64,000 nt of DNA from Nordella sp. HKS 07 (GTDB taxonomy: Bacteria; Pseudomonadota; Alphaproteobacteria; Rhizobiales; Aestuariivirgaceae), in assembly GCF_011046735.1 (NCBI RefSeq), contig NZ_CP049258.1, forward strand, positions 4,544,001 to 4,608,000. The letters are read 5' to 3'. A program made the position numbers and the translations under genes. Every line of letters starts with the position of its first letter. The stretch's first letter is position 1. The notes below the pieces were generated by a model that searched no databases, was not told the DNA's origin, and was given only the letters and a program-made list of their open reading frames with translations. Positions 16,537 through 24,228 of this stretch are shown in pieces.

Positions 16537-17453
16537 TGCTTTTTGTTTCTTCTGAAGACGTCCACCGCATCTGCGTCTGGACGAGGCTCTGCGACGCGCT
16601 CGTGGAGGCTCATAGAGGCCCCGAGCCGAAAGTCGACCGGTCCGAGATCCATGCGATGCGGGACGGCAACCGGGAGACCTATTTCAACCTGCCGGCCTGG
16701 CAGCCGGGTGTCGCCATGGGGACCAAGGTGGTGACGGTGTTTCCCGGCAATCGCGACCTTCCGGCGGTGCAGGCGCTCTATCCCTTGTTCGACGGGGCGA
16801 CCGGCGCACCGCTCGCGGTGCTGGATGGAACCGCGCTCACCTATCGCAAGACCGCCGCCGATTCCGCCTTGGGCTCGCGGCTTCTTTCCTCTCCTGAGGC
16901 GCGAAACCTGCTCATGGTCGGCGCCGGCGGGCTGGCGCCTCACCTCATCGAGGCACATCGCGCGGTGCGTCCGGCGATCGAGAAGGTCTATGTGTGGAAC
17001 CGCGACCGTGCCAAGGCCGAAAGGCTGGCGCAGCAGATAGGGGCGCGGGTCGTGGATGATCTGGAGGACGTGGCAGGCGAGGCCGACATCATCAGCTGCG
17101 CCACATCGGCGACGACGCCGGTGATCAAAGGCCAATGGCTGAAGCCCGGCGCCCATCTCGATCTCGTCGGTGGCTTCACGCCCGATATGCGCGAATGCGA
17201 TGACGAGGCGGTGCGCCGCGCCCGCCTCTTCGTCGATAGCCACTGGTTCGCCGTCGATCAGCCTGGTGACCTGGGTGATCCCTTGCGTCGCGGCGTGATT
17301 GCGCGCGATGATATCGAAGCCGATCTCTTCGAGCTTTGCCGCGATGGATATGACGTCAAGCGCCAACCGGATGACATCACGCTGTTCAAGAATGGCGGCG
17401 GCGCGCATCTCGATCTGTTCACGGCTTTGTTCATCTGGCGCAACCTGAGCTGA
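16536..17453 (+). CDS. Ornithine cyclodeaminase / mu-crystallin family dehydrogenase
   Basis: 305 residues, NAD(P)-binding. Seen: KVDRSEIHAMRDGNRETYFNLPAW near the N-terminus, MGTKVVTVFPGN, and the Rossmann region LLMVGAGGLAPHLIEAHRAVRPAIEKVYVWNRD followed by AEADIISCATSATTPVIKGQWLKPGAHLDLVGGF. The family includes ornithine cyclodeaminase, alanine dehydrogenase and delta1-pyrroline-2-carboxylate / imino acid reductases. The last activity would fit a cluster handling N-methylated or cyclic amino acids. It overlaps DUF1194 by one base and precedes the M24 gene by nine bases, so it is in the same operon. Confidence 0.85.
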   Translation: MLFVSSEDVHRICVWTRLCDALVEAHRGPEPKVDRSEIHAMRDGNRETYFNLPAWQPGVAMGTKVVTVFPGNRDLPAVQALYPLFDGATGAPLAVLDGTALTYRKTAADSALGSRLLSSPEARNLLMVGAGGLAPHLIEAHRAVRPAIEKVYVWNRDRAKAERLAQQIGARVVDDLEDVAGEADIISCATSATTPVIKGQWLKPGAHLDLVGGFTPDMRECDDEAVRRARLFVDSHWFAVDQPGDLGDPLRRGVIARDDIEADLFELCRDGYDVKRQPDDITLFKNGGGAHLDLFTALFIWRNLS

Positions 17454-17462
17454 GAGGAACCC

Positions 17463-18725
17463 ATGGATGTGAAAGTCTTCAGCGATCCGCGCAAACCGGC
17501 CTATCTCAATTTCGAAGCCGGCAGCAGGCCGCTGAAGGACCCGATCAGGCCTGAGACCCTGGCTCGCGTCAGGGCCTATCGCCATGGCCGCATCAAGGAA
17601 AAGCTCGTCCAGCATGATTGCGCGGCACTCCTCGTCTATGATCCCCTCAATATCCGTTATGCGACCGACTGCTCCGACATGCAGGTCTGGACCATGCATA
17701 ATCCGTCGCGCTATGCGCTGATCTTCGCCGACGGTCCCACCATCTGCTTCGAATATGCGCAGGCCCTGCATCTGGCGGAGGGACTGCCGATGGTGGACGA
17801 GGTCCGCCCCTGCATCAGCTGGTTCTACTTCGCGAGCGGACCTAGGCTCGCCGAAAGCGCCGGCAGATGGGCGGACGAGATCACCGCGCTCATGCGTCAG
17901 CATGGCGGCGGCAGCAGGCGTCTTGCCGTCGACAAGATGGAGCCGCTCGGCGTCGACCTCCTGCGGGGCCGCGGCCTTACATTGGTCGAGGGGCAGGAGC
18001 TGACCGAGACGGCCCGCATGATCAAGTCGCCCGATGAGCTCGAACTGATGGGCTGGACGATCAAGGTCTGCGAGGCGGGCATGTGGCGGATGCGCGAGAA
18101 CTCGCTGCCTGGCAAGACCGAGAACGAGATCTGGGCCGAGCTCCATTACGAGAATATCCGCAATGGCGGCGAATGGATCGAGACCCGGCTGCTGGCGATC
18201 GGCGAGCGCACCTATCCCTGGTTCAAGGAATGCTCGGCCCATAGCGGCAAGGAGGGCGATATGCTCTCCTTCGACACCGATCTTATCGGACCCTATGGCT
18301 ATTGCGCCGATCTTTCCCGCTCCTGGACTGTTGGCCTGGTCAAGCCGAAGCCGACGCAGAAAGAGCTTTATGCCTATGCGCTCGAGCAGATCATGCACAA
18401 CAAGTCGCTGATCAAGCCGGGTATGAGCTTCAGGGAGTTCAACGACAAGTCGCTGCGCATTCCCGGGGAATATCAGGACAACCGCTATGGCGTGGCGCTG
18501 CACGGTGTCGGTCTGTGTGATGAATATCCTTCCGTTCCCACTCATGTCGATATGGACCAGGGCAAGGGCTATGACGGCGTGTTCGAGCCCGGAATGTGCC
18601 TGTGCGTCGAAAGCTGCACCGGCTCGAAGCGGGCCGGCGAGACCGTGAAGCTCGAAATCCAGGTCGTCGTCACCGAGACCGGCACCGAGCGGTTGGACAG
18701 CTTCCCCTTCGAGGATTGGGTGTGA
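17463..18725 (+). CDS. M24 family protein, DddP-like (candidate DMSP or onium lyase)
   Basis: 420 residues of the creatinase/aminopeptidase-P fold. It matches DMSP lyase DddP as I remember that protein: DPLNIRYATD with MQVWTMHNP, GGEWIETRLLAIGERTYPWF, SFDTDLIGPYGYCADLSRSW and LHGVGLCDEYP. The iron/metal ligands are all kept: Asp271, Asp273, Asp283, His347, Glu383 and Glu398. The proposed catalytic Asp of DddP falls at Asp353 in GLCDE. DddP cleaves dimethylsulfoniopropionate to DMS and acrylate. The gene has GAGAGGA before its ATG and belongs to a run that also encodes two cupin lyase homologues. A creatinase- or peptidase-like activity remains possible. Confidence 0.8.
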   Translation: MDVKVFSDPRKPAYLNFEAGSRPLKDPIRPETLARVRAYRHGRIKEKLVQHDCAALLVYDPLNIRYATDCSDMQVWTMHNPSRYALIFADGPTICFEYAQALHLAEGLPMVDEVRPCISWFYFASGPRLAESAGRWADEITALMRQHGGGSRRLAVDKMEPLGVDLLRGRGLTLVEGQELTETARMIKSPDELELMGWTIKVCEAGMWRMRENSLPGKTENEIWAELHYENIRNGGEWIETRLLAIGERTYPWFKECSAHSGKEGDMLSFDTDLIGPYGYCADLSRSWTVGLVKPKPTQKELYAYALEQIMHNKSLIKPGMSFREFNDKSLRIPGEYQDNRYGVALHGVGLCDEYPSVPTHVDMDQGKGYDGVFEPGMCLCVESCTGSKRAGETVKLEIQVVVTETGTERLDSFPFEDWV

Positions 18726-18778
18726 CAGCTCTTTCCCCTCTCCCCTGGGTGAGGGGTCTCGTGGAATAGGATCAGCCG

Positions 18779-20764
18779 ATGTCCCAGCTCTTTCCCGCGC
18801 TCTTCCAGCCGCTCAAGTTGCGTCACAAGACCTTGCGCAACCGCATCGTCTTTGGTTCGCATACCGCCAACATGGCGGAGGACGGGCTGCCGGGGGAGCG
18901 TCATCGCGGCTATTACGAGGAGCGTGCCAGAGGCGGAGCCGCGATGATCGTCGTCGAACCGATGCCGGTACATCGTACCGGCGTGCTGACGCGTGGCAAT
19001 TTCCGCCATTCGAGCGACGAGGTCATCCCGCATTTCCGCAAAGTGACTGACGCCGTCCATGCGCATGGAGCGGTGATCTGTCATCAGCTCTATCATGTCG
19101 GCCAGCATGGCGATTTCGACAATTCCTATGAACCGAACTGGTCGCCCTCCGGCCTGCCGTCCTTCCATGATTCGGACGGCAGCCATGCGATGAACGAGGC
19201 CGAGATCGAGGAGATCATCGAGAGCTTTGTGGCGGCGGCGCGCCGCGCCAGGCTGGCGGGCTTCGATGGTATCGAGCTTTTCGCCGCCTACAACGCCATC
19301 ATCGATCAGTTCTGGACGCCCTTCAACAACCGGCGCGACGACAAATGGGGAAATGGGTCACTCGAAAACCGCACGCGCTTCTCCTCGGAGATCATGCGCC
19401 GCATCCGCAAGATGGCGGGCGAGGATTTCATCATCGGCATGGCGATCAGCATGCAGCCGCATGTCAAGCCGAACCTATCCATCGAGGCGACGCAGGAGAT
19501 CATCGCCTGGCACGACGACCGCAATCTGATGGACTATGTCACTTGCGGTACGGGAAGCTATTTCTCCTTCTATGATCTGATTCCGACGTCCTTCTATGCC
19601 GACAAGCTTGGCGCGCCTTATGCCGAAGCGCTGAAGGCCGTGGTGAAGAACGCCCGCGTCCAGTGCGAAAGTCATGTGCGCACGCCTGAGAACGCCAATT
19701 ATGTCGTGGCCTCCGGGCAGGCCGACATGGTGTCGATCGTGCGCGGCCAGATCGCCGATCCGCATCTTGCCAACAAGGCGAAAGAGGGGCGCCCCGAGGA
19801 TGTGCGACCGTGCCTTTCCTGCAATCAGATGTGCTGGGGCAGGCGCTATCGCGATTATTGGATTTCCTGTCTCATCAACCCTTCCGCAGGGCGCGAATTC
19901 CAATGGGGCGGCGACCGCTTCACCCCCTCATCATCCCCGAAGACCGTTCTGGTGGTGGGGGGCGGTGTCGCCGGTCTTGAAGCGGCGCGTGTTGCCGCCG
20001 AGCGCGGCCACCGGGTGACGCTGGCCGAGGCGTCCGACAGGCTGGGCGGCCAGTTCCGGCTCGCCGGAATGCAGCCGCGGCGCCAGCAGATCATCGATTT
20101 CCTCGACTGGTATGAGCGGCAGTTGCAGAAGCTGCAGGTGAAGGTGCTCTACAACACGCTGCTGGAGGCCGCGGACATCCAGGCCCTTGGCGCCGATGAG
20201 GTGATCGTGGCCACCGGCTCGCAGCCGGACGCCCGGGGCTTTCAGCGCTTCTTCCCCGAGCGCGATGCGCTGCCCGGCATCGACCGGGGCAATGTCTGGT
20301 CGGCGGAAGAGGTGATGGGCCGCCAGGCGCGCCTCGGCAATCGGGTGATCGTGCTGGACGAGACGGCTAACTGGAAGGGCGGCGGCACGGCGCTCCATCT
20401 TGCCGAAGCCGGTCATGCGGTGATTGTGGTGACGCCGGCAGCCTCGGTGATGTTCGAGATGGCGCGGACCAGCGCCGATATGCCTTTGCGCCAGCGGCTG
20501 CGCGACTTAGGGGCGAGGCTCATCACCGATGCGGGTCTGCGCGAATGGCATGGCGACGGTGCCACCGTCGCGACTTTCGGCGGCCCCGATGAGCGCATCG
20601 TCGCGAATTCGCTCGTGATTGCCGCCACCAACACACCGGACCTCCTGGTGCCCTCCGGGCTCGATGATCTGGCGGTCGGTCATCGCGACATTGGCGATGT
20701 GGTCGCGGCGCGCAGCGCGGTCATGGCGATCTATGAGGGCCGCAAGGCCGGCATGGCGGTATAG
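18779..20764 (+). CDS. Old Yellow Enzyme / Fe-S flavoprotein (2,4-dienoyl-CoA reductase / demethylase type)
   Basis: 661 residues. An FMN TIM-barrel (residues 1-340, with GFDGIELFAAYNAIIDQFWTP) is followed by a 4Fe-4S motif at Cys345, Cys348, Cys352 and Cys364. A C-terminal FAD/NAD(P) domain begins VLVVGGGVAGLEAARVAAERG. Relatives with this layout are trimethylamine dehydrogenase, dienoyl-CoA reductase, and the demethylases of dimethylglycine (DgcA) and N-methylproline (StcD). Because its neighbours are onium-lyase homologues, oxidative demethylation of a methylated amine, or reduction of an acryloyl-type product, are the two best guesses. It lies 53 bases after the M24 gene. Confidence 0.88.
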   Translation: MSQLFPALFQPLKLRHKTLRNRIVFGSHTANMAEDGLPGERHRGYYEERARGGAAMIVVEPMPVHRTGVLTRGNFRHSSDEVIPHFRKVTDAVHAHGAVICHQLYHVGQHGDFDNSYEPNWSPSGLPSFHDSDGSHAMNEAEIEEIIESFVAAARRARLAGFDGIELFAAYNAIIDQFWTPFNNRRDDKWGNGSLENRTRFSSEIMRRIRKMAGEDFIIGMAISMQPHVKPNLSIEATQEIIAWHDDRNLMDYVTCGTGSYFSFYDLIPTSFYADKLGAPYAEALKAVVKNARVQCESHVRTPENANYVVASGQADMVSIVRGQIADPHLANKAKEGRPEDVRPCLSCNQMCWGRRYRDYWISCLINPSAGREFQWGGDRFTPSSSPKTVLVVGGGVAGLEAARVAAERGHRVTLAEASDRLGGQFRLAGMQPRRQQIIDFLDWYERQLQKLQVKVLYNTLLEAADIQALGADEVIVATGSQPDARGFQRFFPERDALPGIDRGNVWSAEEVMGRQARLGNRVIVLDETANWKGGGTALHLAEAGHAVIVVTPAASVMFEMARTSADMPLRQRLRDLGARLITDAGLREWHGDGATVATFGGPDERIVANSLVIAATNTPDLLVPSGLDDLAVGHRDIGDVVAARSAVMAIYEGRKAGMAV

Positions 20765-20826
20765 GCGGGGTTAAGGGAGGTGAACCGCCTTGACGCTTGA
20801 TCGCGCCTGGCGGCCTATCTAGAGGC

Positions 20827-21978
20827 ATGAGCATGGAGAGCTTTTCCCTCGCACCCGTCCCGGAAATCGTCTTTGGCCATGGCCGCTTGGCCGAGCTGCC
20901 CGGCCGCATCGCAGGCCTCGCTGGCGCCGGTGCCGGCGTCATGATCGTTGCCGATCCCGCGATGACTGCATCGGGTGTGGCGGCGCGCCTCATGAAGCTT
21001 TTGGCCGATGCCGGCCATGCGGCCAGCTTTTATGATGGCTTCCGGGGCGAGCCCAAATACAGCGACATCGATCGCGCCGCCGGCCTGGCGCGCGATGCCC
21101 GGGCAAAGGCGGTGATCGGTCTCGGCGGCGGCACGGCGCTCGATACTGCGAAGATGGTGGCTGCCTGCGCGGTCTCGGGCCTTGATGCGCAGTCCTATCA
21201 ATTCTGCGAGGCGGCACTGCCTGCCGATCCTCTGCCGCTCATCGCGGTGCCGACCACCGCCGGCACCGGCGCCGAAGTGACGCGCACCTGCATTTTCACC
21301 AACAAGGAAGGGCAGAAGGTCTGGGCCTGGGGCTCAGAGCTCAAACCCGTCCTGGCGCTGCTCGATCCCGAGTTGACCGTAGGCGTCCCGGCCGCGGTCA
21401 CGGCGGCCACCGGCCTCGATGCGCTCGTGCATGCCATCGAGGCGTGCACCAACCGCAACCGCCATCACGCCAATGATCTCTACTGTCACCAGGCGATCAG
21501 GCTCATCTCGGGCGCTCTGGAACAGGCGGTGACGGTCCCGGGCGATCTTGAGGCTCGCGGCGCGCTGTTGCTCGGCAGCTGCTATGCCGGCATCGGCATC
21601 GACAATTGCGGCACGGCGCTGGCGCATAACATATCCCATGCCATGGCCGAGCTGGCGCCGGTTCCGCATGGCCGGGCGACGGGCCTCGCAATGTTGGCCA
21701 CCATCGACTGGGTAAAGGACGGCAATCCTGGCGCCTTCGCCAAGGTGGCCGAGGCGATGGGCGGGCAGGGGAATGTGGCGGCGGCTTTCGACGATCTGGT
21801 GCGGCGCTCGCATATCAAGGTGAACTTCGCCGGCGACGGGCTGGATCTCGCGCGGCCGGAGCTGCTTGCCGAGCGCATGGCGTCTGCCGCCCATGCGCCG
21901 ATGCGTCGGAACACGATGCGCGATGTAAGTGACGCCGATCTTCTCAGCTTGGCGAAATGCGTCTATGGCCTCGCCTGA
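20827..21978 (+). CDS. Iron-containing (type III) alcohol dehydrogenase
   Basis: 383 residues. Seen are the cofactor-binding GLGGGTALDTAKMVA, the TTAGTGAEVT loop and the metal-binding region: Asp and His in GLDALVHAIEACTNR, then AHNISHAMAELAPVPHGRATG. The family oxidises alcohols or reduces aldehydes with NAD(P). In DMSP degradation DddB, an iron-type ADH, oxidises 3-hydroxypropionate, so the neighbourhood fits. ATG at 20827 and ATG at 20833 are both possible; AGAGG is better spaced for the second. It ends 13 bases before the first cupin gene. Confidence 0.9.
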   Translation: MSMESFSLAPVPEIVFGHGRLAELPGRIAGLAGAGAGVMIVADPAMTASGVAARLMKLLADAGHAASFYDGFRGEPKYSDIDRAAGLARDARAKAVIGLGGGTALDTAKMVAACAVSGLDAQSYQFCEAALPADPLPLIAVPTTAGTGAEVTRTCIFTNKEGQKVWAWGSELKPVLALLDPELTVGVPAAVTAATGLDALVHAIEACTNRNRHHANDLYCHQAIRLISGALEQAVTVPGDLEARGALLLGSCYAGIGIDNCGTALAHNISHAMAELAPVPHGRATGLAMLATIDWVKDGNPGAFAKVAEAMGGQGNVAAAFDDLVRRSHIKVNFAGDGLDLARPELLAERMASAAHAPMRRNTMRDVSDADLLSLAKCVYGLA

Positions 21979-21991
21979 GGGGGGAATCAAA

Positions 21992-22633
21992 ATGCACAAT
22001 CCGCCAGCCGTCAGGCGACTGATCGCCGAGATCGACCGTTATCTTGCGCGCTTGGAGGGACCCGGCATCGCCGAGGTGCGTGCCGCCATTGCGCGGTTCG
22101 CACCCGGACCGGTGCGGGAGACGATTCTGCCGACCCCGCCGCGTCACGGCGATCTCGCGGATGCGATGTCGGCCATCGCGGGAGCCGATGAATTGCGCGA
22201 TGCGATCGCGGCGACGCTGCCGGACCTGGCCTGGGTGACCTATGACGTCTATCCGCGCGCGATGATAGGCGATCGCTTCCCGGTGGCGCATGCCTTTGTG
22301 AGCCTGATCGGCGAATCGGGGCTTATCGCGGTGGAGGATTTCGAGCTTGGCTTGTTCATCATCGCGCCCCGGACTCTCTATCGCGATCACCGCCACAAGG
22401 CGCCGGAACTCTATGTCCCGTTAACCGGTCCGCATGAATGGCGTTTCGGAACGGATGAAAGCTGGTCAGAGTACGCGGCTCACATGCCGATCTGGAACGA
22501 GTCGATGAGGATTCACGCGACCCTGGTGCGTGATATACCCTTCCTGGCGCTCTTTGCCTGGACGAAGGATGTCAAGGCCGGTTCCGCTGTCGTCGCCGCG
22601 CCGGATTGGGCGGAAATAGAGGCACGCCTTTGA
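21992..22633 (+). CDS. DMSP-lyase-type cupin, first of a tandem pair
   Basis: 213 residues. An N-terminal helical part of about 90 residues precedes a small cupin barrel. The metal set of the DddL/DddQ family is present: His133, His135 and Glu139 in LYRDHRHKAPELY, and His175 in MRIHATL. The beta-barrel block LTGPHEWRFGTDESW and the closing LALFAWTKDV agree with DddQ. The family eliminates DMS from DMSP in known members. A GAGGGG site lies eight bases before the ATG. It shares the LTGP and W-x5 motifs with the next gene but is clearly diverged from it, so the two may have different substrates. Confidence 0.8.
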   Translation: MHNPPAVRRLIAEIDRYLARLEGPGIAEVRAAIARFAPGPVRETILPTPPRHGDLADAMSAIAGADELRDAIAATLPDLAWVTYDVYPRAMIGDRFPVAHAFVSLIGESGLIAVEDFELGLFIIAPRTLYRDHRHKAPELYVPLTGPHEWRFGTDESWSEYAAHMPIWNESMRIHATLVRDIPFLALFAWTKDVKAGSAVVAAPDWAEIEARL

Positions 22634-23247
22634 ACGACAATATCTACGCGCCCGCGATGTGGGTCATCGAAGCGATCCGCACGTCGCTAAAAGGCGAAGG
22701 CGCCGCAGACGTCAAAGCGCGCCTCGCCGTCCAGAATCTCTCGCCGGGCGCGGCCGTCGATCCGGGCGCGCGCCGGCTCCCCGCCACGCGCTTTTTCGCC
22801 GAGTGCGTTGCCGCCTGTATGTTCCTGGCTCATGATGTCGCCGCCGCCCTGGCGGAGATCGAGGAGTTTCTGCATTGGAAGCAGAATCCGAATTACTCCG
22901 ACGCAGTGATGGGCGAGGGCTATATGGAGAATTACGCCTATGCCGAGATCATCGGGCCGGACGGTTTCTTCCCGGGCGATGACTTCCTGCTTGGTTTCAT
23001 GCTCCTGGGCCCCCGCCGACTATACCCCGACCACTATCATCCGGCGCCTGAGCTCTATTGGCTTCTAACCGGCCCGAGCGATTGGCGCCAGGACAAGAGC
23101 GAATTCAGGAGCCGCGCCGCCGGGGAAACGATCTGGCATCCGCCGCGCATGAGCCATGCAACCCGCACCGGCGACAGCCCGCTGCTTGCCATTTGGGCCT
23201 GGACGCGCCATGTCGGCGTCCCGGCACGGCTTGTGGAGGAGGCGTGA
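22630..23247 (+). CDS. DMSP-lyase-type cupin, second of a tandem pair
   Basis: 205 residues from a TTG at 22630 that overlaps the previous stop (TTGA); GAGG lies eight bases upstream. It has the same architecture as its neighbour and is closer to DddQ: LYPDHYHPAPELYWLLTGPSDW with metal ligands His135, His137, Glu141 and the nearby Tyr143, then GETIWHPPRMSHATRTGD with His176, ending LLAIWAWTRHVGVPARL. ATG 22657 is an alternative start but would cut into the first helix. Roseobacters with two adjacent dddQ genes are known; here a DddP-like gene is in the same operon. Confidence 0.82.
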   Translation: MNDNIYAPAMWVIEAIRTSLKGEGAADVKARLAVQNLSPGAAVDPGARRLPATRFFAECVAACMFLAHDVAAALAEIEEFLHWKQNPNYSDAVMGEGYMENYAYAEIIGPDGFFPGDDFLLGFMLLGPRRLYPDHYHPAPELYWLLTGPSDWRQDKSEFRSRAAGETIWHPPRMSHATRTGDSPLLAIWAWTRHVGVPARLVEEA

Positions 23248-23249
23248 GC

Positions 23250-24068
23250 ATGGGGCTCGTTTCGGCTCTGCGCCTGGCGGCCATCATCTTTGTCTCCTTC
23301 TACCTGCTCGCGGCTCTTTTCATGTATCTAAGCCAGCGGAGCTATCAGTATTTCCCGAGCCATCGGGGTATGGGCGCCGCGGCCGTCGGGCTCTCCGGGG
23401 TTGCGGACCTGAAGCTCGTGACCGAAGACGGAGAAAGGCTGCAGGTTTGGTACACCGCGGCGCGGCCGGGAAAGCCGACCATCCTCTATCTGCACGGTAA
23501 TGGTGGCGAGATCTCCGATCGGGGCGAGCGTTTCGCCGTCTATCAGGCGCAAGGCTTCGGCGTGCTTTTCGTGAGCTACCGGGGCTATGGCGCAAGCACG
23601 GGAAGTCCGAGCGAGATCGGGCTGGTGAGAGACGCGCGCGCCGCTTATGACTGGCTTATCGCCCAGGGGGTAAGGCGGGAGGCGATCATGCTGGTGGGTG
23701 AATCGCTGGGCAGCGGGGTTGCCGTTCAGCTCGCCGCCGAGCGCACCGTGGGCGCCGTGGCGCTCGAGGCGCCGTTCTATTCGGCCGCCGATATCGCCGC
23801 CTCGATCTATTGGTGGCTGCCGGTGCGCCTGCTGATGAAGGACAAGTTCGATTCATTCCTCCATATCGGCAAGGTCCATGCGCCGCTGCTGATCATCCAT
23901 GGCGACCAGGACGAGATCATTCCGCTGGGCGAAGGCCGGAAGCTCTTCGCCAGCGCCAATGAGCCCAAGCAGATGACTGTCGTCCCGGGCGGAACGCATG
24001 GCACGATCTTCTCACCCGACACCTGGATGAGCGAGATGCAGTTCTTCGCGCAGTATTCGAAACCTTGA
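23250..24068 (+). CDS. Membrane-anchored alpha/beta hydrolase (BEM46/YfhR type)
   Basis: 272 residues. A transmembrane anchor (LRLAAIIFVSFYLLAALFMYL) precedes the hydrolase domain. Seen: oxyanion region YLHGNGG, nucleophile elbow LVGESLGSG (Ser), the acid in IIHGDQDEIIPL and the catalytic His in PGGTHGTIF. The family includes uncharacterised esterases facing the periplasm or cytoplasm. GGAGGA precedes either GTG 23244 (overlapping the cupin stop) or ATG 23250. It is the last gene of the operon and is followed by a terminator. Confidence 0.85.
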   Translation: MGLVSALRLAAIIFVSFYLLAALFMYLSQRSYQYFPSHRGMGAAAVGLSGVADLKLVTEDGERLQVWYTAARPGKPTILYLHGNGGEISDRGERFAVYQAQGFGVLFVSYRGYGASTGSPSEIGLVRDARAAYDWLIAQGVRREAIMLVGESLGSGVAVQLAAERTVGAVALEAPFYSAADIAASIYWWLPVRLLMKDKFDSFLHIGKVHAPLLIIHGDQDEIIPLGEGRKLFASANEPKQMTVVPGGTHGTIFSPDTWMSEMQFFAQYSKP

Positions 24069-24069
24069 G

Positions 24070-24094
24070 AACCCGCGAGCGATGCTCGCGGGTT
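24070..24094 (+). terminator. Hairpin terminator of the onium-lyase gene run
   Basis: A perfect 11-bp stem, AACCCGCGAGC with its complement, and a three-base loop, begins two bases after the hydrolase stop and is followed by CGGTTT. It ends the gene run that starts at 15829. Confidence 0.75.
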
Positions 24095-24109
24095 CGGTTT
24101 CGATCGGGT

Positions 24110-24225
24110 AGATCACGATGAGTTTGGATCGTATTGCTCCAAACTTATAGACGTGATCGATTCTTATATGTTAGCGCGTGATTTTCGCAAAAAACCGATA
24201 TCCACTTTTTCGCATCACGCGCTAG
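24110..24225. repeat. Rhizobial intergenic mosaic-like repeat, copy 1
   Basis: It opens AGATCACGATGAGTTTGGAT, runs through ATAGACGTGATCGATTCTTATA and ends in a long palindrome of GCGCGTGATTTTCGC and GCGAAAAAGTG type. A clear second copy lies in reverse orientation at 52524-52636. It sits between two convergent operons. Confidence 0.7.
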
Positions 24226-24228
24226 CGA

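Noticed and set aside
16491-18545. A 684-codon open frame on the minus strand opposite the M24 and OCD genes
   Set aside because: The plus-strand genes have complete motifs and coupled starts; the minus frame is rich in Arg, His and Asp as expected for an antisense shadow.
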